Shown here: piece after piece, positions 28,760 to 38,624 of the stretch
How positions within the stretch are numbered: position 1 is the stretch's first letter
Layout: every line of letters begins with the position of its first letter
DNA from: Halapricum desulfuricans
GTDB lineage: Archaea > Halobacteriota > Halobacteria > Halobacteriales > Haloarculaceae
Direction of reading: 5' to 3'
Length of the DNA: 64,000 bases
Assembly (NCBI RefSeq): GCF_017094505.1
Contig: NZ_CP064787.1
Span: forward strand, 1,550,001-1,614,000
The notes under the pieces: generated by a model
What the model was told of the DNA's origin: nothing
The model's database searches: none
Seen by the model: the letters and a program-made list of their open reading frames with translations, nothing else
Translations under genes and position numbers: made by a program

Positions 28760-28907
28760 AGCGGACGTGACGGAAGAAACGGTTGATACGGATGCTGTAA
28801 GTCTGTTTCACATCGATCGCACGCGGTCGGGCGATCGTAGCGGTAAATCGTTACAACAGTCCGTATGACCGCGGGGCGACTCCCCTGTTGTCGCCGCCCC
28901 GTGTCGA

Positions 28908-30182
28908 CTATCCGCCGGAACGGCCCGCCGCGAACCGTGAGACGATTTCGGGGACGTCACCGGGAGTTGCGTAGTCCGTCTGCCCGTCGCGAAACTCCAG
29001 TTCGACGTTTCCGGTTTCGCGGAACTGGTTCCCGAGGATCAACTTGACGGGGATCCCGAGCAGGTCGCTCTCCGCGAAGCGCTCGCCGGGAGACCGGTCC
29101 CCGTCGAACAGGAGGACGTCGTCGGGGCCACAGCGGGCGTAGAGCGTCTCCGCCGTCTCGCGGACGCTCTCGTCGTCACCGATGGGGACGATTGCTGCCC
29201 GGAAGGGCGCGATTGAGCCCCACCCCGTGACGGGCCAAGAGAGTCCGTCCGTGTCGGCGTGCTGCTGTGCGATGGTCTGCAGGAGCCGCTCGACGCCGAT
29301 CCCGTAGCTCCCCATCAGCACGTCGCGACTGCTACCGTCCCGCAGATCGACGGTCAGTCCCATCCGTTCGGAGTAGCGCGTCCCGAGCTCGAAGATATGG
29401 CCGACTTCGATCGCCTCGCTGGCTGTCAGCGTCCCGCCGCATTCGGGGCAGTCGTCGCCGCCCTCGAAGCGCTCGAGATCACCGTGTTCGTCCGAGACGC
29501 CGAACCGGCAGTCCCGACAGAAGCGGAGTCGATGGCTCCCGTTCTCGACGGGAGCGACAAATTCCTCCGAGCGCGAGCCGCCCATGACGCTGTTGTCGGC
29601 CTCGACCACCGCGACCGTCAGCCCGAGGTCGTCGAAGAGTCGCAGATACGCCTCGCGGATCCGGCGGTAGGTCGCTCCGAGCGACGACTCGCTCGCGTGG
29701 AAACTGTACGCGTCTTTCATCGTGAACTCCTTGCTCCGGACCAGCCCGTTCCGGGGCCGGTCGTCACGGAACTTCGTCGCGATCTGATAGACCAGCACGG
29801 GAAGGTCGTCGTACGACCGCACGCGTCCGTCGACGAGGTGGACCATCCCCTCCTCGTGGCTGGGCGCCAGACACAGCTCCTGTCCGTCGCGGTTCCGGAG
29901 CGTGAACATCTCGTTCTCGAAGCTCTCCCAGCGGCCGCTCTGCTCCCAGCGGTCGCGATACTGCAGGCCGGGAAGGTGGACCTCCTGCCCGTCGACTTCG
30001 GACATGACGGCCCTGAGATGCCGGAGCAGTTTCCGTCTGGTTCGCTGCCCGACGGGCGTCAGCCCCCAGAGACCGGCACCGAACGACCGGACCATCCCCG
30101 CACGCCGGAGGAGGTCGCTCGCGTCGGTGCTGTCGCTTGAGCTATCCCGTCTGGTGGGCAAGAACGCGTCACTCCGACGCAT
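28908..30182 (-). CDS. Bacterial-type prolyl-tRNA synthetase-like protein without the INS domain
   Basis: A 424-residue class II synthetase. It starts MRRSDAFLPTRRDSSSD like bacterial ProRS and keeps SHEEGMVHLV, the motif 2 region TKFRDDRPRNGLVRSKEFTM, motif 3 GSYGIGVERLLQTIA and a C-terminal anticodon-binding domain (about residues 325-415). The roughly 180-residue editing insertion (INS) of most bacterial ProRS is absent, as in the short alphaproteobacterial and mitochondrial forms. A pair of CxxC motifs (CRDCRFG and CPECGG, about residues 223-250) may bind zinc. Archaea normally use an archaeal/eukaryal-type ProRS, so this is probably a transferred paralogue. The ATG at 30182 fits the family start. 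Confidence 0.8.
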   Translation of the reverse strand: MRRSDAFLPTRRDSSSDSTDASDLLRRAGMVRSFGAGLWGLTPVGQRTRRKLLRHLRAVMSEVDGQEVHLPGLQYRDRWEQSGRWESFENEMFTLRNRDGQELCLAPSHEEGMVHLVDGRVRSYDDLPVLVYQIATKFRDDRPRNGLVRSKEFTMKDAYSFHASESSLGATYRRIREAYLRLFDDLGLTVAVVEADNSVMGGSRSEEFVAPVENGSHRLRFCRDCRFGVSDEHGDLERFEGGDDCPECGGTLTASEAIEVGHIFELGTRYSERMGLTVDLRDGSSRDVLMGSYGIGVERLLQTIAQQHADTDGLSWPVTGWGSIAPFRAAIVPIGDDESVRETAETLYARCGPDDVLLFDGDRSPGERFAESDLLGIPVKLILGNQFRETGNVELEFRDGQTDYATPGDVPEIVSRFAAGRSGG

Positions 30183-30427
30183 TCTGATCACCCCCGGAGC
30201 GGTCGCCCCGAACGCCGCGAGCAGCGCCATCCCTGCGCAGGCGGTGTCGCCGCTCGCGGATCGCTACGGCGGGCACGCGGCTATCGACAGAACAGTCACT
30301 TCGAGCACGATACGCGGTTCGGAACCCGTCCACGGGCCGTGATCGACCCTCGGGTCACGCGTGTAGAACGCATCACCCGGACCGTCGCCGGCGACCGACA
30401 TAAGCGTTGGCCAGCCGTGTGAGACGT

Positions 30428-31216
30428 TCACACGATGTTGTCCCGCTTTTTCGCCGTGTACCCGAAGACGTCCTCGTAACCGTACGCCGACAGCAACACG
30501 GGGTAGAACGGTTCGTCGGCGACGACCCGCTCGCCGTCGGCCGCGGCGAAGGCGTCGCCGGCCTCGACGCGTTCGAAGTTAGAAACGTAGACCTCGTACT
30601 CCTCTGCCTCTCGCTTCGGGACGACGTCGTCGAGCCTGTAGACCTCGTGCTCGCGTGGTTCGAGCGGCGGCTGGTCGGCCAGCACGCCCGTCGCCCGCAG
30701 GAACTCCCGGACGACTCGAGTAGCGTTGTCCGCAGCGACCGTCGATCCCTGATAGCCGGCCTCGACCTCGACGAGCGTCTCGACCGACTGGAACAGTCGC
30801 CCGTCGTCGAACGGACCGGTCTCGACGATCGCCTCGACCGGCAGCCGACGGGCCAGTTCCTCCGACCGGCCGCCCGCCCGCCTGACGATCGCGAACGGCT
30901 CCTCGTAGGACTGCGTCGAGTGCAGCGCCAGCGTCGTACAGCCGTCGAGTTCGGCCGCCAGCTCGGCCGCGAGCCGCGATTCGTGTGTCGAACCGTCGGT
31001 ATCGCCCGGGAACGCCCGGTTGAGGTCCTCCTCGCAGTAGCGCTGTTCGGCCGCCAGCGCTCGCTCGTTCGCGACGATCAACTTCACAGGTCGCTCGATG
31101 GGTGGCTCAGACGCCAGTAGACGGTCGATCGCCGTCACGCCACACGGTTCGTCACCGTGAATCGCGCCCACGACTGCGACGGACGGTTCGCCAGCACCGA
31201 GCTGTTCGACTCGCAT
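30428..31216 (-). CDS. Succinylglutamate desuccinylase/aspartoacylase family metallohydrolase
   Basis: A 262-residue M14-like zinc hydrolase. GAIHGDEPCG (His and Glu zinc ligands, about residues 17-26), the NLNRAFPG-type loop seen as EDLNRAFPG and ALHSTQS (third ligand) are present. The start MRVEQLGAG at 31216 is preferred over an ATG nine codons upstream, because the TATA-like ATATAAA at 31245-31251 lies about 30 bp before it, as expected for a leaderless transcript. The substrate is not predictable; haloarchaeal members are not part of an arginine catabolic operon here. Confidence 0.82.
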   Translation of the reverse strand: MRVEQLGAGEPSVAVVGAIHGDEPCGVTAIDRLLASEPPIERPVKLIVANERALAAEQRYCEEDLNRAFPGDTDGSTHESRLAAELAAELDGCTTLALHSTQSYEEPFAIVRRAGGRSEELARRLPVEAIVETGPFDDGRLFQSVETLVEVEAGYQGSTVAADNATRVVREFLRATGVLADQPPLEPREHEVYRLDDVVPKREAEEYEVYVSNFERVEAGDAFAAADGERVVADEPFYPVLLSAYGYEDVFGYTAKKRDNIV

Positions 31217-31374
31217 TCGTTGTCGGGTTAGGTAGTCGGTCATTTATATTGCTCGACTGGACCCCGCCCGGAGCCGACAGGCGTCACGGACAAACACCGA
31301 CGCGTATCGCTCGACGAATCGCCCACTCAATTAGCTGTTAGTTTTTTTATATCCACGCCGAGATATAAGGGTGG

Positions 31375-32340
31375 ATGTCTGAATCAAATATCGATCGCGA
31401 CATCGACCGGGATATCGACGAACTCGAGGAGAATATCGACCGGAGCGCGGGATACGACCACGAGGCCGCAAGCGAGATCCAGACGTCAGTTGCGAAATTG
31501 GAGGACTCCTCGGTCGAGATCGCCGAACAGGCGGACTACATCAAGGAACTCACCGCCGAACAGTATCAGGGGATCGACAAGGTCTCCGACGAGATATCGA
31601 ATCTCAGTGCGGCCGTCGAAGAGGTGGCCTCCTCGACGCAGCAGGTCTCGGCGTCCAGTCAGGAGGCCGAGCGGCTCGCCGAACGGGGGCAAGGCGTCGC
31701 CGACGAGACGGTCGACGTGATGGAATCGATCAGAGAGGCGTCCGAGAGCGTCAGCGAAGACGTCCGAACGATCCAGGAAAGCGTCGAAGAGATCGACGAG
31801 GTCGTCGAAATCATCAACGATATCGCCGACCAGACGAACATGCTGGCACTGAACGCCTCGATCGAGGCCGCTCGTGCGGGCGAGGCCGGTGAGGGGTTCG
31901 GCGTGGTCGCTGACGAGGTGAAATCGCTGGCCGAGCAGGCCCAACAGGAGGCTACCAGGATAGAGGAGATGGTCGCGGACATCCAGGGCGATACCGAGAA
32001 CGCCGTCGCCAGTCTCGAAGAGAACAACGAGGAGATCGAACGCGGACTCGACAGCGTCGGCGAGGCCGTCGACATCCTCGAAGAGCTCGGCGAGGCGGTT
32101 CAGGAAATCAACGCCGGGATCCAGGAGGTCGCTGATGCCACCGACGAGCAGGCCGCCTCGGCCGAGGAGATCGCCAGTATGGTCGATCAGTCGACGACTA
32201 ACGCCGAGGAGATCGCAGACGAGGTCGAGCGGATCGTCGTCGAGATCGACGACCAGACCGGACAGATCGTCGATATCAATCAGGCTGTCGACGACCTCGT
32301 CGAGGATCTCGCCCGCAACACTGCCACGGCCGACGACTAG
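31375..32340 (+). CDS. Soluble methyl-accepting chemotaxis transducer, signalling domain only
   Basis: A 321-residue acidic coiled-coil protein. The highly conserved hairpin tip of MCPs is at about residues 145-190 ([20 protein letters not shown] and [15 protein letters not shown]). There is no transmembrane helix, no HAMP and no recognisable sensor domain, only about 80 residues of helical sequence before the signalling part. It is therefore a cytoplasmic transducer whose input must come from a partner or from the cell state. TTTTTATATCC about 28-30 bp upstream marks a leaderless promoter. Its last codon overlaps the end of the convergent ahcY. Confidence 0.9.
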   Translation: MSESNIDRDIDRDIDELEENIDRSAGYDHEAASEIQTSVAKLEDSSVEIAEQADYIKELTAEQYQGIDKVSDEISNLSAAVEEVASSTQQVSASSQEAERLAERGQGVADETVDVMESIREASESVSEDVRTIQESVEEIDEVVEIINDIADQTNMLALNASIEAARAGEAGEGFGVVADEVKSLAEQAQQEATRIEEMVADIQGDTENAVASLEENNEEIERGLDSVGEAVDILEELGEAVQEINAGIQEVADATDEQAASAEEIASMVDQSTTNAEEIADEVERIVVEIDDQTGQIVDINQAVDDLVEDLARNTATADD

Positions 32341-33617
32341 GTCCCGTGCTGCCAGGAGTCCATGTACTCGCGCTGTTCCGGGGTTAGCTCGTCGATCGCG
32401 ATGCCTTCCGCGTCCAGTTTGATCTCCGCCACCTCGCGGTCGAGTCGGTCGGGGATCTCGTGGACGCCGGCGTCGTACTGGTCGCCATTGGTCGCCATCT
32501 CCCGGGCGGCGACCGCCTGGATCCCGAAGCTCTGGTCCATCACTTCGACCGGGTGGCCCTCGGCTTTCGGCGCGGCGAGGTTGACCAGCCGCCCCTCCGC
32601 GAGGACGTTGAGCTGGCGGCCGTCGGGCATGACGTAGCCGGTGACGCCGTCGCGCGCCTCGATGACCTCCTCTGCCATCGATTCGAGGTCCTCGAGGTTG
32701 ATCTCGACGTCGAAGTGGCCGGCGTTGGCCAGCAGCGCGCCGTCCTGCATGACCTCGAAGTGCTGTTCGGTGATGACGTCGCGGTTGCCGGTCGTCGTCA
32801 CGAAGATGTCGCCGTCCCGTGCGGCCTCGTCCATCGTCGTGACCTCGAAGCCCTCCATGTGGGCTTCCAGTGCCCGACGCGGGTCGATTTCAGTGACGAT
32901 CACGTCGGCGTTCATACCCGAGGCCTTCTTGGCGACGCCCTTGCCACACTGGCCGTAGCCGCCGACGACGACGGTCTTGCCGGCGATCGAGAGGTTCGTC
33001 GTGAGCTCGATCGCGACCATCGAGGCCTCGCCGGTGCCGTGGACGTTGTCGAACAGCCGCTTCATCGGCGTGTCGTTGACGGCGAACATCGGGTACTCCA
33101 GCGCGCCGTCGTCGTCCATCGCGCGCAGGCGGTGGACGCCTGTGGTCGTCTCCTCACAGCCGCCGACGATCGAGTCGATCAACTCGGGATACTCCTCGTG
33201 GACGAGAAAGACCAGATCCGCGCCGTCGTCGATGGTGATCGTCGGGTCGTGGTCGAGCACGCTGTGCATCGCGTCGTAGTAGGCCTCGTCGTCGACACCG
33301 CGTTTGGCGTAAGAGGTGATGTTGTCGTGTGCGTCAAGCGCCGCGCTCACGTCGTCGTGAGTCGACAGCGGGTTACAGCCGGTGATCGCGACCTCCGCAC
33401 CCGCGGCCGCCAGCGCCTCGGTCAGGACGGCCGTCGTGGCCTCGACGTGCATCGCCATCGCGACCGTCTCGCCGGCCAGCGGCTGGTCGGCCTCGAAGTC
33501 TCTCCGGAGTGACTCGACGATCGACATGTGCTGGCGCGCCCAGTCGATCTTCCTGCGCCCCGACTCGACGGCCGATTCGACGTCCTCAAGCTGCTCGGAG
33601 ATGGGCTCTCCTGTCAT
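32337..33617 (-). CDS. ahcY: Adenosylhomocysteinase
   Basis: A 426-residue NAD-dependent enzyme that splits S-adenosylhomocysteine into adenosine and homocysteine, recycling the product of methyltransferases. Visible are the substrate site [33 protein letters not shown], the NAD-binding [17 protein letters not shown], and [12 protein letters not shown]. Length and motifs are typical of the archaeal form. Single gene, convergent with the transducer gene with a 4-bp overlap of the coding ends. Confidence 0.95.
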   Translation of the reverse strand: MTGEPISEQLEDVESAVESGRRKIDWARQHMSIVESLRRDFEADQPLAGETVAMAMHVEATTAVLTEALAAAGAEVAITGCNPLSTHDDVSAALDAHDNITSYAKRGVDDEAYYDAMHSVLDHDPTITIDDGADLVFLVHEEYPELIDSIVGGCEETTTGVHRLRAMDDDGALEYPMFAVNDTPMKRLFDNVHGTGEASMVAIELTTNLSIAGKTVVVGGYGQCGKGVAKKASGMNADVIVTEIDPRRALEAHMEGFEVTTMDEAARDGDIFVTTTGNRDVITEQHFEVMQDGALLANAGHFDVEINLEDLESMAEEVIEARDGVTGYVMPDGRQLNVLAEGRLVNLAAPKAEGHPVEVMDQSFGIQAVAAREMATNGDQYDAGVHEIPDRLDREVAEIKLDAEGIAIDELTPEQREYMDSWQHGT

Positions 33618-33806
33618 AGTCCGGGCAACGGACGCGGGGGAGAAAACCCTGCCGAAGCGCAGTCGCGCGCTTTGACAGTGTCGTGGCGACCTGTCAGCGC
33701 GGCCGTTCGGTCGGTCCGGAACGGCCGTACGATGGAGACGACGAAGCAGCGTTGAGCGCGACGGTCGTAGTCGCTCGACGGCTGTCTGGTCGTCCCTGAC
33801 TGCCGA

Positions 33807-34559
33807 TCAGCAGTGCCGATCGAGGAACGCTCCCAGTCGTTCGACCGTCTTCTCGTACCAGCCCATGTCGTCGTACAGGAACGTGTGGCCGCCGCCGTCG
33901 GCCCGGAACCGATCGACCGGGACGCCGGCCGAGAGCAGTTCCTCATAGAAGGCGTCAGTCTCGTCGATCTGGACGGTTTCGTCGTCGACAGCGTGGGCGA
34001 GAAACGTCGGCGGTGCGTCCGCACCGACCCACGCGATCGGAGACGCCCGCTCGGCGGCGTCGGGGCCGTCACCGACGAGCGGTTCGTACCTGTCCTCGCG
34101 GACGTCGTAAGCCCCGCTGAATCCCGCCAGCGCTGCCAGCGATAGGTCGTCAGTGCCATCCGGGCGAAACTCCCCGGGTGCGAGCGCGGCCAGTGCGGCG
34201 AGGTGCGCGCCCGCCGAGTGGCCGGCGATGGCGATCCGGTCGGGGTCGATGCCCAGCGAGTCGGCGTGCTCACGAGACCAGCGGACGCCGGCCAGCACGT
34301 CCGCGACCATCTCCGGGACCGTCGCGTCCGGCGCGAGCCGGTAGTTCGGGTTCACGCCGACGTAGCCGCGACCGGCGAACTCGACCGCGTAGCGGCTGAA
34401 CTGCCCCTTACTCCCGGCCCGCCAGGCTCCACCGTGGACGTAGACAACGGCCGGGTTGGAGTCGGTCTCGGCCGGCCGATACGTATCCAGGCCCAGCGTG
34501 CGACCGCCGAGCTCGCGGAACGGCACATCTCGTTCGACGACGACGCGCGATGCGGACAT
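33807..34559 (-). CDS. Alpha/beta hydrolase, esterase/lipase-like
   Basis: A 250-residue hydrolase of the hormone-sensitive-lipase/BD-FAE type. The oxyanion-hole motif is VVYVHGGAWRAGSKG, the nucleophile elbow GHSAGAHLAALAAL (Ser near residue 119), the acid in HAVDDETVQIDE and the histidine in GGGHTFLYDD. No signal peptide, so it acts in the cytoplasm. The ATG at 34559 begins 1 bp after the aldo/keto reductase stop, so the two genes form an operon and may act on the same compound. The substrate is unknown. Confidence 0.85.
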   Translation of the reverse strand: MSASRVVVERDVPFRELGGRTLGLDTYRPAETDSNPAVVYVHGGAWRAGSKGQFSRYAVEFAGRGYVGVNPNYRLAPDATVPEMVADVLAGVRWSREHADSLGIDPDRIAIAGHSAGAHLAALAALAPGEFRPDGTDDLSLAALAGFSGAYDVREDRYEPLVGDGPDAAERASPIAWVGADAPPTFLAHAVDDETVQIDETDAFYEELLSAGVPVDRFRADGGGHTFLYDDMGWYEKTVERLGAFLDRHC

Positions 34560-34560
34560 G

Positions 34561-35409
34561 TTACTCTCGCAGGCGCGCCAGTTCGTCGTCACGCAACTCG
34601 ATCTCGGTGGCGGCGACGTTCTCTTTCAGGTGCTCTATGCTCGAGGTGCCGGGAATCGGGAGCGTGACCGGCGAGTGCTGGAGCAGCCACGCCAGCGCGA
34701 CCTGATAGCGCGTGGCGTCGTGGGCTTCGGCGATCGCGTCGAGGTCGGCCGCCTTCCCGTCGAGTTCGCCCGCCCCGAGCGGGAACCACGGGATGAACCC
34801 GATGTCGTACGATTCGCAGGCCCGCAGGACGTCCTCGTCCTCGCGGTCGGCGACGTTGTACTGGTTCTGGACGGTGGCGACGTCGACGATCTCGCGCGCC
34901 GTCTCGAGTTGCTCGACGGAGACGTTGCTCAGCCCGACGTGGCGGAGCAGCCCCTCGTCTTTCATCTCCGCGAGCGCGTGCACCGAGTCCTCGAATGGCG
35001 TGTCCGGGTCCGGGCGGTGATACTGATAGAGGTCGATCGTCTCGACGCCCAGCCGATCCCGGCTCGCGAGGACGGCGTTGCGCAGGTAATCGGGGTCGCC
35101 CTGCGGGAGCCAGTCGCCGTCGGTGTTTCGCAGGAGCCCGCCCTTGGTCGCGACGACGAGGTCGTCCGGATACGGTGCGAGCGCCTCGCGGATGAGCCGT
35201 TCGCTGACGCCCGGGCCGTACGAGTCGGCCGTGTCGATGAAGTCGACGCCCAGCGCGAGCGCCTGATGGAGCACTCGTCGTGCCTCGTCTTCGTCTTCTG
35301 GCCGGCCGATGATGTCATCGCCGGTCAGTCGCATCGCGCCGTACCCGAGCCGGTGGATCGTCGTCTCGCCGTCGAGATCGAAGGTGTCACTTCGGTTCGC
35401 AAGTCCCAT
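34561..35409 (-). CDS. Aldo/keto reductase
   Basis: A 282-residue TIM-barrel oxidoreductase. The tetrad is visible: Asp and Tyr in DFIDTADSYGPGVSE, Lys in VVATKGGLL and His in YQYHRPDPDTP. The NADPH-binding C-terminal region has PIPGTSSIEHLKEN. The start MGLANRSDTF at 35409 is chosen; the longer frame upstream is not family-like. First gene of a two-gene operon with the alpha/beta hydrolase. Substrate not predictable. Confidence 0.9.
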   Translation of the reverse strand: MGLANRSDTFDLDGETTIHRLGYGAMRLTGDDIIGRPEDEDEARRVLHQALALGVDFIDTADSYGPGVSERLIREALAPYPDDLVVATKGGLLRNTDGDWLPQGDPDYLRNAVLASRDRLGVETIDLYQYHRPDPDTPFEDSVHALAEMKDEGLLRHVGLSNVSVEQLETAREIVDVATVQNQYNVADREDEDVLRACESYDIGFIPWFPLGAGELDGKAADLDAIAEAHDATRYQVALAWLLQHSPVTLPIPGTSSIEHLKENVAATEIELRDDELARLRE

Positions 35410-35517
35410 ACCACCTCCTCGACCCCCGGAGTGATGTGGCTTTGGCCCGAGAATAGGTGTTAACATCACTCACGACTTGCGGGCGGGTTCTACCCACCCC
35501 GATCTGTCCGGGGCAAT

Positions 35518-35772
35518 TCACCGGGCAGCTGCTTCGACGCCGCCGCAGCGTTCGGCGACGTCGACCAGCGACAGCCAGGTGTTGATCCCGGCACGCAGCG
35601 CGATCAAGTCCGCCGCTTCGACCGTGACGGTCAGTCGGTCGCCGTCGCGGTCGACAGACGCGACCGTACGATCGCCCTCGATGTCGCCGGCTTCGAGTTC
35701 GACGCTGCGTTCGACGCGGCGCGCGTGTTCGTTGGACTCGTAGACGGCAGTGAAAACGGCCTCGTGGTCCAT
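35518..35772 (-). CDS. pcc1: KEOPS complex subunit Pcc1
   Basis: An 84-residue Pcc1 protein (VYESNEHARRVERSVELE and LRAGINTWLSLVDVAERC). Pcc1 is the dimerisation subunit of KEOPS, which makes the t6A base at position 37 of ANN-decoding tRNAs. It begins directly after the rpoP stop (0-bp gap), in the order rpl37ae, rpoP, pcc1, a conserved archaeal informational gene string. Confidence 0.93.
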   Translation of the reverse strand: MDHEAVFTAVYESNEHARRVERSVELEAGDIEGDRTVASVDRDGDRLTVTVEAADLIALRAGINTWLSLVDVAERCGGVEAAAR

Positions 35773-35907
35773 CTATTCGACGTCGACTTCCTTGACGTCC
35801 GGGGCGCGCTCCTTGAGGAGCACCCGGTGTCCGCAGTAGGGACAGCGGACGCCGCCGTAGGAGTCCAGTTCGACGTCGCGCTTGCAGCGAGAACACTTGT
35901 AGCTCAT
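35773..35907 (-). CDS. rpoP: DNA-directed RNA polymerase subunit P (Rpo12)
   Basis: A 44-residue zinc-ribbon protein, [19 protein letters not shown] then [11 protein letters not shown], with the expected CxxC...CxxC. It is the small zinc-binding subunit of archaeal RNA polymerase. The ATG at 35907 is the family start; the frame is open upstream but not conserved. Confidence 0.95.
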   Translation of the reverse strand: MSYKCSRCKRDVELDSYGGVRCPYCGHRVLLKERAPDVKEVDVE

Positions 35908-35932
35908 GTCTGTATCCTGTGGCTGGAGGCAG

Positions 35933-36205
35933 TTAGTCTTCGTCCTCGGAGAGCGCTGCGCGAATCGACCGTCGGACGGTCTGCCCGGCGGGCGTCTCGG
36001 GCTGGTAGGCACCGCCGGTGAAGGCGTACCCGCAGGCCTGACACTCCCAGATTCCGGTCCCCTGACGGTCGACGCGGTCCTCGCCGCAGCTGGGACAGGT
36101 GTGATCGTCGTTCATTTCCGCTTCGATCTCGGCGACGCGACGCCGGGCGACGCGCCCGTAGCGGGCACCGAACCGGCCCGCGCTCCCGGTGCGTTTCTCG
36201 GCCAT
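35933..36205 (-). CDS. rpl37ae: Ribosomal protein eL43 (L37Ae)
   Basis: A 90-residue ribosomal protein with a zinc-binding motif [19 protein letters not shown] then [13 protein letters not shown] and the N-terminal [18 protein letters not shown]. Part of the large subunit. It heads the rpl37ae-rpoP-pcc1 cluster. A TTAAGAATA box about 25-30 bp upstream marks the promoter. Confidence 0.95.
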   Translation of the reverse strand: MAEKRTGSAGRFGARYGRVARRRVAEIEAEMNDDHTCPSCGEDRVDRQGTGIWECQACGYAFTGGAYQPETPAGQTVRRSIRAALSEDED

Positions 36206-36283
36206 AGTACCGTACTCTCGCGCCAGCGTATTCTTAAGTCCTGCGAGTCGCGGTCATACCGCCGGCCGTACGTTCGTGAAGCG

Positions 36284-36307
36284 TTTCGCCACTCCGGAGT
36301 GGCGAAA
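36284..36307. repeat. Perfect 24-bp palindrome
   Basis: TTTCGCCACTCC followed immediately by its exact reverse complement, no loop. It lies in the 130-bp gap between the rpl37ae promoter and the end of the DUF2103 gene. It may be an operator or terminator element. Confidence 0.6.
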
Positions 36308-36335
36308 TGCGTGCGAAACGTTATATACGGCAGTA

Positions 36336-37064
36336 TCAGGACTCGTCGCGCAGATCCGCCTCGGCCAGCGCCTCGTTGAGGTCGGCGCGGACGTGTTCGC
36401 CGAGCTGTCGATCCCCGGCGGTCGTCACGACGCGGTTCTCCTGGACGCTCGAGCCGTCCCGGATGAGCAGCCGGACGTTGCCGTCCGTGCCGGCCCGGGT
36501 CGCCTTCGCGCGGACGCCCGTCCGGGAGCCGCTTCCGCCGGCGTCGATCGGCCCGGGGATGACCTTCTTGACGTGGGGGTGGCCGGCCACCGTCCGGATC
36601 GCGCGCTGGCCGTCGCGGCCCCCGATCAGCGTCGAGTGGCTGCCGCCGAGTTTCTCCGCGGGCGCGGCGTCGACGACGTCCAGCGCGGGTTCGCCCCGCC
36701 GTTCGAGGACGTGCTCGACGGGGTCGTCGGCCCGAACCCGATAGAAGGGGTAGTGCAACTGGCCGCGCAGGCGCTCGATCACGGTCCGGTCGCCCGTGAC
36801 GTAGACCTCCTCGGGGCGCTTGCGCCGGACCTCGTCGGCCACGAGTCCGGCGAAGTTCCGGAGTTCGACCACCTCGGCTTCGCCGTCGCTCTCGGGCGTG
36901 GTGGTGATCGTGTGCTCGCCGACGACCGAGTCCTCGAGCAGCGAGACGATCCGCGCCCGCTCGCGGTCGAGATCGAGCACGACGGCGTCGGCGTTGTGCG
37001 TCCGACAGACCAGACAGTAGTCGCCGGGACGCTCAAGCGGCGAGGCACACTGCCGACACTCCAT
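36336..37064 (-). CDS. DUF2103 family protein (zinc-ribbon N-terminus)
   Basis: A 242-residue archaeal protein. It starts with a zinc ribbon, MECRQCASPLERPGDYCLVC, and ends with the DUF2103 region containing GGRDGQRAIRTVAGHPHVKK and VIPGPI. Members are called predicted metal-binding proteins; the function is unknown. A middle segment (VYVTGDRTVIERLRGQLHYP) looks nucleotide- or RNA-related but I cannot assign it. Same direction as truD, 81 bp downstream of it. Confidence 0.8.
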   Translation of the reverse strand: MECRQCASPLERPGDYCLVCRTHNADAVVLDLDRERARIVSLLEDSVVGEHTITTTPESDGEAEVVELRNFAGLVADEVRRKRPEEVYVTGDRTVIERLRGQLHYPFYRVRADDPVEHVLERRGEPALDVVDAAPAEKLGGSHSTLIGGRDGQRAIRTVAGHPHVKKVIPGPIDAGGSGSRTGVRAKATRAGTDGNVRLLIRDGSSVQENRVVTTAGDRQLGEHVRADLNEALAEADLRDES

Positions 37065-37145
37065 ACACGAACAGTTCGCACTCGGCGCGAATAAGCCGGA
37101 CGATTCGAATCGTCCGCCGTGAGAGACGGCATTTTCCGAGGCCGG

Positions 37146-38483
37146 TCACGCGAGGTCGTCGGGCGGGGCCTTCATGTACTCCCGGAGCAGGACGGTCGCG
37201 TAGGACCCTTTCGGGAGCGCGAAGGAGAACGTCGGCGGATCGCCCGACACCTCGAGATCGGTCCGCACCAGTATCGCCCGTCGGGTGCCCGACGATTCGA
37301 ACTCGCCGGGCAGATCGAAATCGGCCGGTTCGAGCTCGAGATCGTCGAGCACGTCACGCGCGATCTCGGCCGGCTCGCCCGCGCCGAACTCGGTGTCGGT
37401 CCCGACCAGCGGCGCGGTCACGAACGCCCGGCCGCGTTCGACGTGTCGGCGCGCCGTCCCGACGCGGCGCTCGGTGACCAGTTGCGTCCGGTCCGTGTCT
37501 GGCAACTCCAGATCCGGAGAGGCGTCGCTGTCGGCGAAGCAGATCACGTCGCCCTCGACCGGTTCGTCGAACGGCAGCCCGCGGCGGAGTCGCTCCGAGC
37601 AGATCCGGTTGAACGCGTACGACTGGGCGGCGTTGACCAGCAGGCGCTGGAGGTTGCTCGGCAGCGCGGTCAGCGCCGACCGGAAGTCGGCCGGCTCGTC
37701 GCCGTCGAGTTCGACGAGTCGCTGCAACATCGCCCGTTCATAGCCCAGGTACGCCGGCATCGCCTCGAGCGCCCGCTGCCACTCGCGACGCTCCCAGCAG
37801 TCCTCGACAGTCGCGCGTGCCGTCCGCGTTCGCTCGCGTTCGCGCTCGCTGGGATTTCCGACGTAGGTCCGGACGGCCTGCTCCCACTCGCGGCGGACGA
37901 TCGCCAGTCCGACCTCGTGGGTGATCGCCCGTCGACTGCCGAAGCGCTGCTGGCCGAAGACGTTTGGCACGCCCACTCTGTCGCCGCCGAACGATCGCAG
38001 GTCGTCGGTGATCGACTCGATCGTGTCGGTCTGATCGGCCCCCGTGACCGTGATCTCGAAACGGTTGCCCGCCAGATCGCCGAACTGCAGGCCGCGCCCG
38101 GATCGACCCAGTATCTCGATATCCGTCTCCGGCAGGTCGACGGTCGCGAGCGCGTCCGGATCGCCCTTCCGGACGGTGAACAGCTGCGTCGTGACCGCGT
38201 ACTTGTCCTTCGTGCCGGCCCAGTCGATCCGCTCGCGGCTGATCCCCAGTCGGTCCGACAGCGCGCCCGCGAAGTCGTTGGTGTCCCACTCCCGGAGCGT
38301 GGCCCGCAGGAGGACGTGTGGATACGCCCCGGGATCGGCCGACGGCGGCTCGGGATCGACGGTCTCGATCTCCTCGACCCGGAAGTGTTCGGGCGACTCG
38401 CGGAGTCGACCGCCGATCCCCGCCGCGTCGCTGACGTAGTAGTCGATCCCGACGGCTGCCTCGAGTGGGTGTGCCTCGCGCAT
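37146..38483 (-). CDS. truD: tRNA pseudouridine(13) synthase
   Basis: A 445-residue TruD enzyme. The catalytic aspartate lies in [14 protein letters not shown] (near residue 85-98), and the family features [11 protein letters not shown] and [12 protein letters not shown] are present, with a long insertion as usual in archaea. It converts U13 of certain tRNAs to pseudouridine. The ATG at 38483 ([12 protein letters not shown]) is preferred because upstream reading runs through the promoter of the divergent SRPBCC gene. Confidence 0.93.
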   Translation of the reverse strand: MREAHPLEAAVGIDYYVSDAAGIGGRLRESPEHFRVEEIETVDPEPPSADPGAYPHVLLRATLREWDTNDFAGALSDRLGISRERIDWAGTKDKYAVTTQLFTVRKGDPDALATVDLPETDIEILGRSGRGLQFGDLAGNRFEITVTGADQTDTIESITDDLRSFGGDRVGVPNVFGQQRFGSRRAITHEVGLAIVRREWEQAVRTYVGNPSERERERTRTARATVEDCWERREWQRALEAMPAYLGYERAMLQRLVELDGDEPADFRSALTALPSNLQRLLVNAAQSYAFNRICSERLRRGLPFDEPVEGDVICFADSDASPDLELPDTDRTQLVTERRVGTARRHVERGRAFVTAPLVGTDTEFGAGEPAEIARDVLDDLELEPADFDLPGEFESSGTRRAILVRTDLEVSGDPPTFSFALPKGSYATVLLREYMKAPPDDLA

Positions 38484-38624
38484 CGCGTCGCCCGAACCCT
38501 GCAGCGGGAGGGCTAAAGCCCTGTCGTCACCGCCGCCGTCGGCCCGGTGGATATAGAACAGACAGAGAACGGTCGCGATATGTCGGGTCCGTGTCTTATG
38601 TTCCCTCGGGTGAAACGACGCAAT

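Noticed and set aside
28908-30182. Main prolyl-tRNA synthetase of the cell
   Set aside because: It is of bacterial type and lacks features of the archaeal enzyme; the regular proS is expected elsewhere, though this cannot be checked from the window.
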